DNA of 44,410 nucleotides, taken from Segatella hominis (GTDB lineage Bacteria; Bacteroidota; Bacteroidia; Bacteroidales; Bacteroidaceae). Positions within the stretch are counted from its first letter, which is position 1. Every line of letters begins with the position of its first letter. A program made the position numbers and the translations under genes. The DNA lies in contig NZ_SGVY01000031.1 of NCBI RefSeq assembly GCF_004535825.1, positions 1 through 44,410 on the forward strand, given 5' to 3'. The notes beneath the pieces are model-generated. The model was given only the letters and a program-made list of their open reading frames with translations. It did not search any database and was not told where the DNA came from. Below, piece by piece: positions 43,729 to 44,410 of the stretch.

Positions 43729-43918
43729 AAAGCATTACTATTATTCTTTGATGCGAAAAGTTGTAAAAAGAGAATCGTTTTTATGCTGAAATCCATTTCT
43801 TGAGAGCTACATCGACTAAAAACGAGTTGGCAAAATATAGAAGGAAATATTTACAATGAAGAAAGACATTCGTTTCTCTCTTATTCCCATCCTGGGTTGA
43901 CTGCTGGGGCTAATTCAA

Positions 43919-44136
43919 GCTTCTATTAAGACTAACCATTAGCTCCTATTAAGGTTAATCATCGCCTCCTATTATGCTTATTTTAAGTTCAAATCCCCTT
44001 AGGAATCAGCACCCCTATTAAAAACTTTGAATAGAAAAGCCTTGGAATATGAAAGCGGCTTCGATAGTCAATGAAGCCTATTTCGTAGAGCAATGAAAGC
44101 GGCTTCGTAAGCAGTTGAAGCCTATTGCATTATTCT
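43919..44136. repeat. 22-23-bp stepped arrays C and D
   Basis: Array C has units at 43919, 43942, 43964 and 44009 with the core GCYYCTATTAAG (43986 is a degenerate unit). Array D has units at 44027, 44049, 44071, 44093 and 44115, exactly 22 bp apart. In D two types alternate: ATGAAAGCGGCTTCG (44049, 44093) and WTGAAGCCTATT (44071, 44115), so neighbouring units can pair as GGCTTC/GAAGCC hairpins. Confidence 0.8.
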
Positions 44137-44243
44137 GATAGAAACTATAAAAAATACAGTTGACCACTTTAAACTTTATTAATAATACCTGTTGGCGGAA
44201 TTAAAAAACCGCCTGAAAATTAGTATATTTTTATGGAGAAAAA

Positions 44244-44275
44244 GTTGTGCATCTCGTTGATTTTTAGTAACTTTG
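44244..44275 (+). promoter_or_regulatory. Promoter of the gene at the right edge
   Basis: TAACTTTG at 44268-44275 is a good -7 box; GTTG at 44244-44247 is a possible -33 box with a 20-bp spacer. A 5-bp GGCGG/CCGCC hairpin (44194-44213) lies upstream. AAGTTGTGCAT at 44242-44252 is the reverse complement of the sequence over the start codon (44310-44320). Confidence 0.45.
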
Positions 44276-44309
44276 TAGTGTCAAATTATAAAGTTATATA
44301 TTTCACGCT

Positions 44310-44410
44310 ATGCACAACTTGTATGCAAATTTCGTAAAAATTCTTGAGATATGCAAGGATTTCTCCAAAAATTTAGTTAATGAGCTAGGAAATATTCCTC
44401 GCCCAGGAGT
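44310..44410 (+). CDS. Partial ORF, possible IS982-like transposase N-terminus
   Basis: The frame stays open to the window edge: 33 codons reading MHNLYANFVKILEICKDFSK and onward. From memory the opening resembles the N-terminus of Bacteroidetes IS982-type transposases, but too little is visible to be sure. It has its own promoter and follows a repeat-rich non-coding stretch, a typical setting for an insertion element. Confidence 0.45.
   Translation, partial: MHNLYANFVKILEICKDFSKNLVNELGNIPRPG

Larger units (their letters stand above)
42831..44240. other. Non-coding repeat-rich region
   Basis: 1.4 kb without a convincing gene. It contains a hairpin built on CACCCTTCA (43369-43456) and three zones of degenerate repeats at 22-23 bp steps (43157-43305, 43638-43728, 43919-44136), each listed separately, plus an AT-rich stretch between them. 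Short frames (a 42-codon one on the minus strand at 42966-43094, a 16-codon one at 43559-43609) have no recognisable features. Confidence 0.6.

Noticed and set aside
43559-43795. Small plus-strand ORFs (16 codons at 43559; about 58 codons from 43619 through the GTCGTACGAC array)
   Set aside because: The repeats have a 22-23-bp step that is not a multiple of three, so the second frame is a by-product of the repeats; the first is too short to support.
43157-44136. A CRISPR array
   Set aside because: Repeats are degenerate, change sequence family along the region and have no unique spacers of constant length; no cas gene is in the window.
1-44410. tRNA, rRNA or tmRNA genes
   Set aside because: I looked for cloverleaf-like segments and conserved rRNA blocks in the gaps and saw none.

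Overview
The window looks like a Bacteroidales chromosome, most likely Prevotellaceae and close to Segatella (Prevotella) copri. The reasons are -7 boxes of the TAnnTTTG type with TTTG-like -33 boxes, a SusC/SusD pair, a 'smalltalk' micro-protein, exported proteins ending their signal peptide in AQ, and generally weak Shine-Dalgarno sequences. The organism call is inference; no rRNA or other marker gene is present.

Layout. (1) 1-2100 is an accessory edge: a 156-bp mirror-symmetric inverted-repeat element (352-507), a shortened HU-like gene followed by a smalltalk ORF, and a divergent RelE/Phd-type toxin-antitoxin pair. (2) 2458-24761 is one long plus-strand operon of 21 genes, many overlapping. 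It encodes a type II polyketide/fatty-acid-like system of the aryl polyene (APE)/flexirubin class: ketoreductase, three ketosynthases (two with a chain-length-factor-like C-terminal domain), three acyl carrier proteins, two hotdog dehydratases with complementary catalytic residues, a thioesterase, an O-methyltransferase, three acyltransferase modules (one fused to a glycosyltransferase), two CrtI-like FAD oxidoreductases, a LolA-like carrier, a second exported protein, a small drug/metabolite-type membrane protein, an exported hydrolase, an MMPL exporter and an acyl-activating ligase. No ammonia lyase and no dialkylresorcinol synthase are visible, so the starter unit and the end product are open. 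(3) 24892-27869 holds housekeeping genes: a small acidic protein, argS behind a structured leader, and an RNase H-like gene. (4) 27963-42776 looks like a glycerophosphodiester utilisation locus. On the minus strand are SusC, SusD, an FN3/beta-propeller lipoprotein, a metallo-beta-lactamase-fold lipoprotein, two exported glycerophosphodiester phosphodiesterases (plus the relic of a third) and a GlpT-type transporter. Divergently on the plus strand are a third phosphodiesterase and a LamG/beta-trefoil protein. (5) 42777-44410 is mostly non-coding. It contains several families of degenerate repeats that all step at 22-23 bp, then the start of a probable transposase that runs off the window.

How the parts work together (inference). 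In the polyketide cluster the ligase and ACPs load and carry the chain, KS/KR/DH build a conjugated polyene, the CrtI-like enzymes and the methyltransferase tailor it, the acyl- and glycosyl-transferases attach it to a lipid or sugar anchor, and MMPL plus LolA-like proteins move it to the outer membrane. In the second locus SusCD would import glycerophosphodiester-containing material, the periplasmic phosphodiesterases would release glycerol-3-phosphate, and GlpT would take it up. This is a PUL architecture with no glycoside hydrolase in it.
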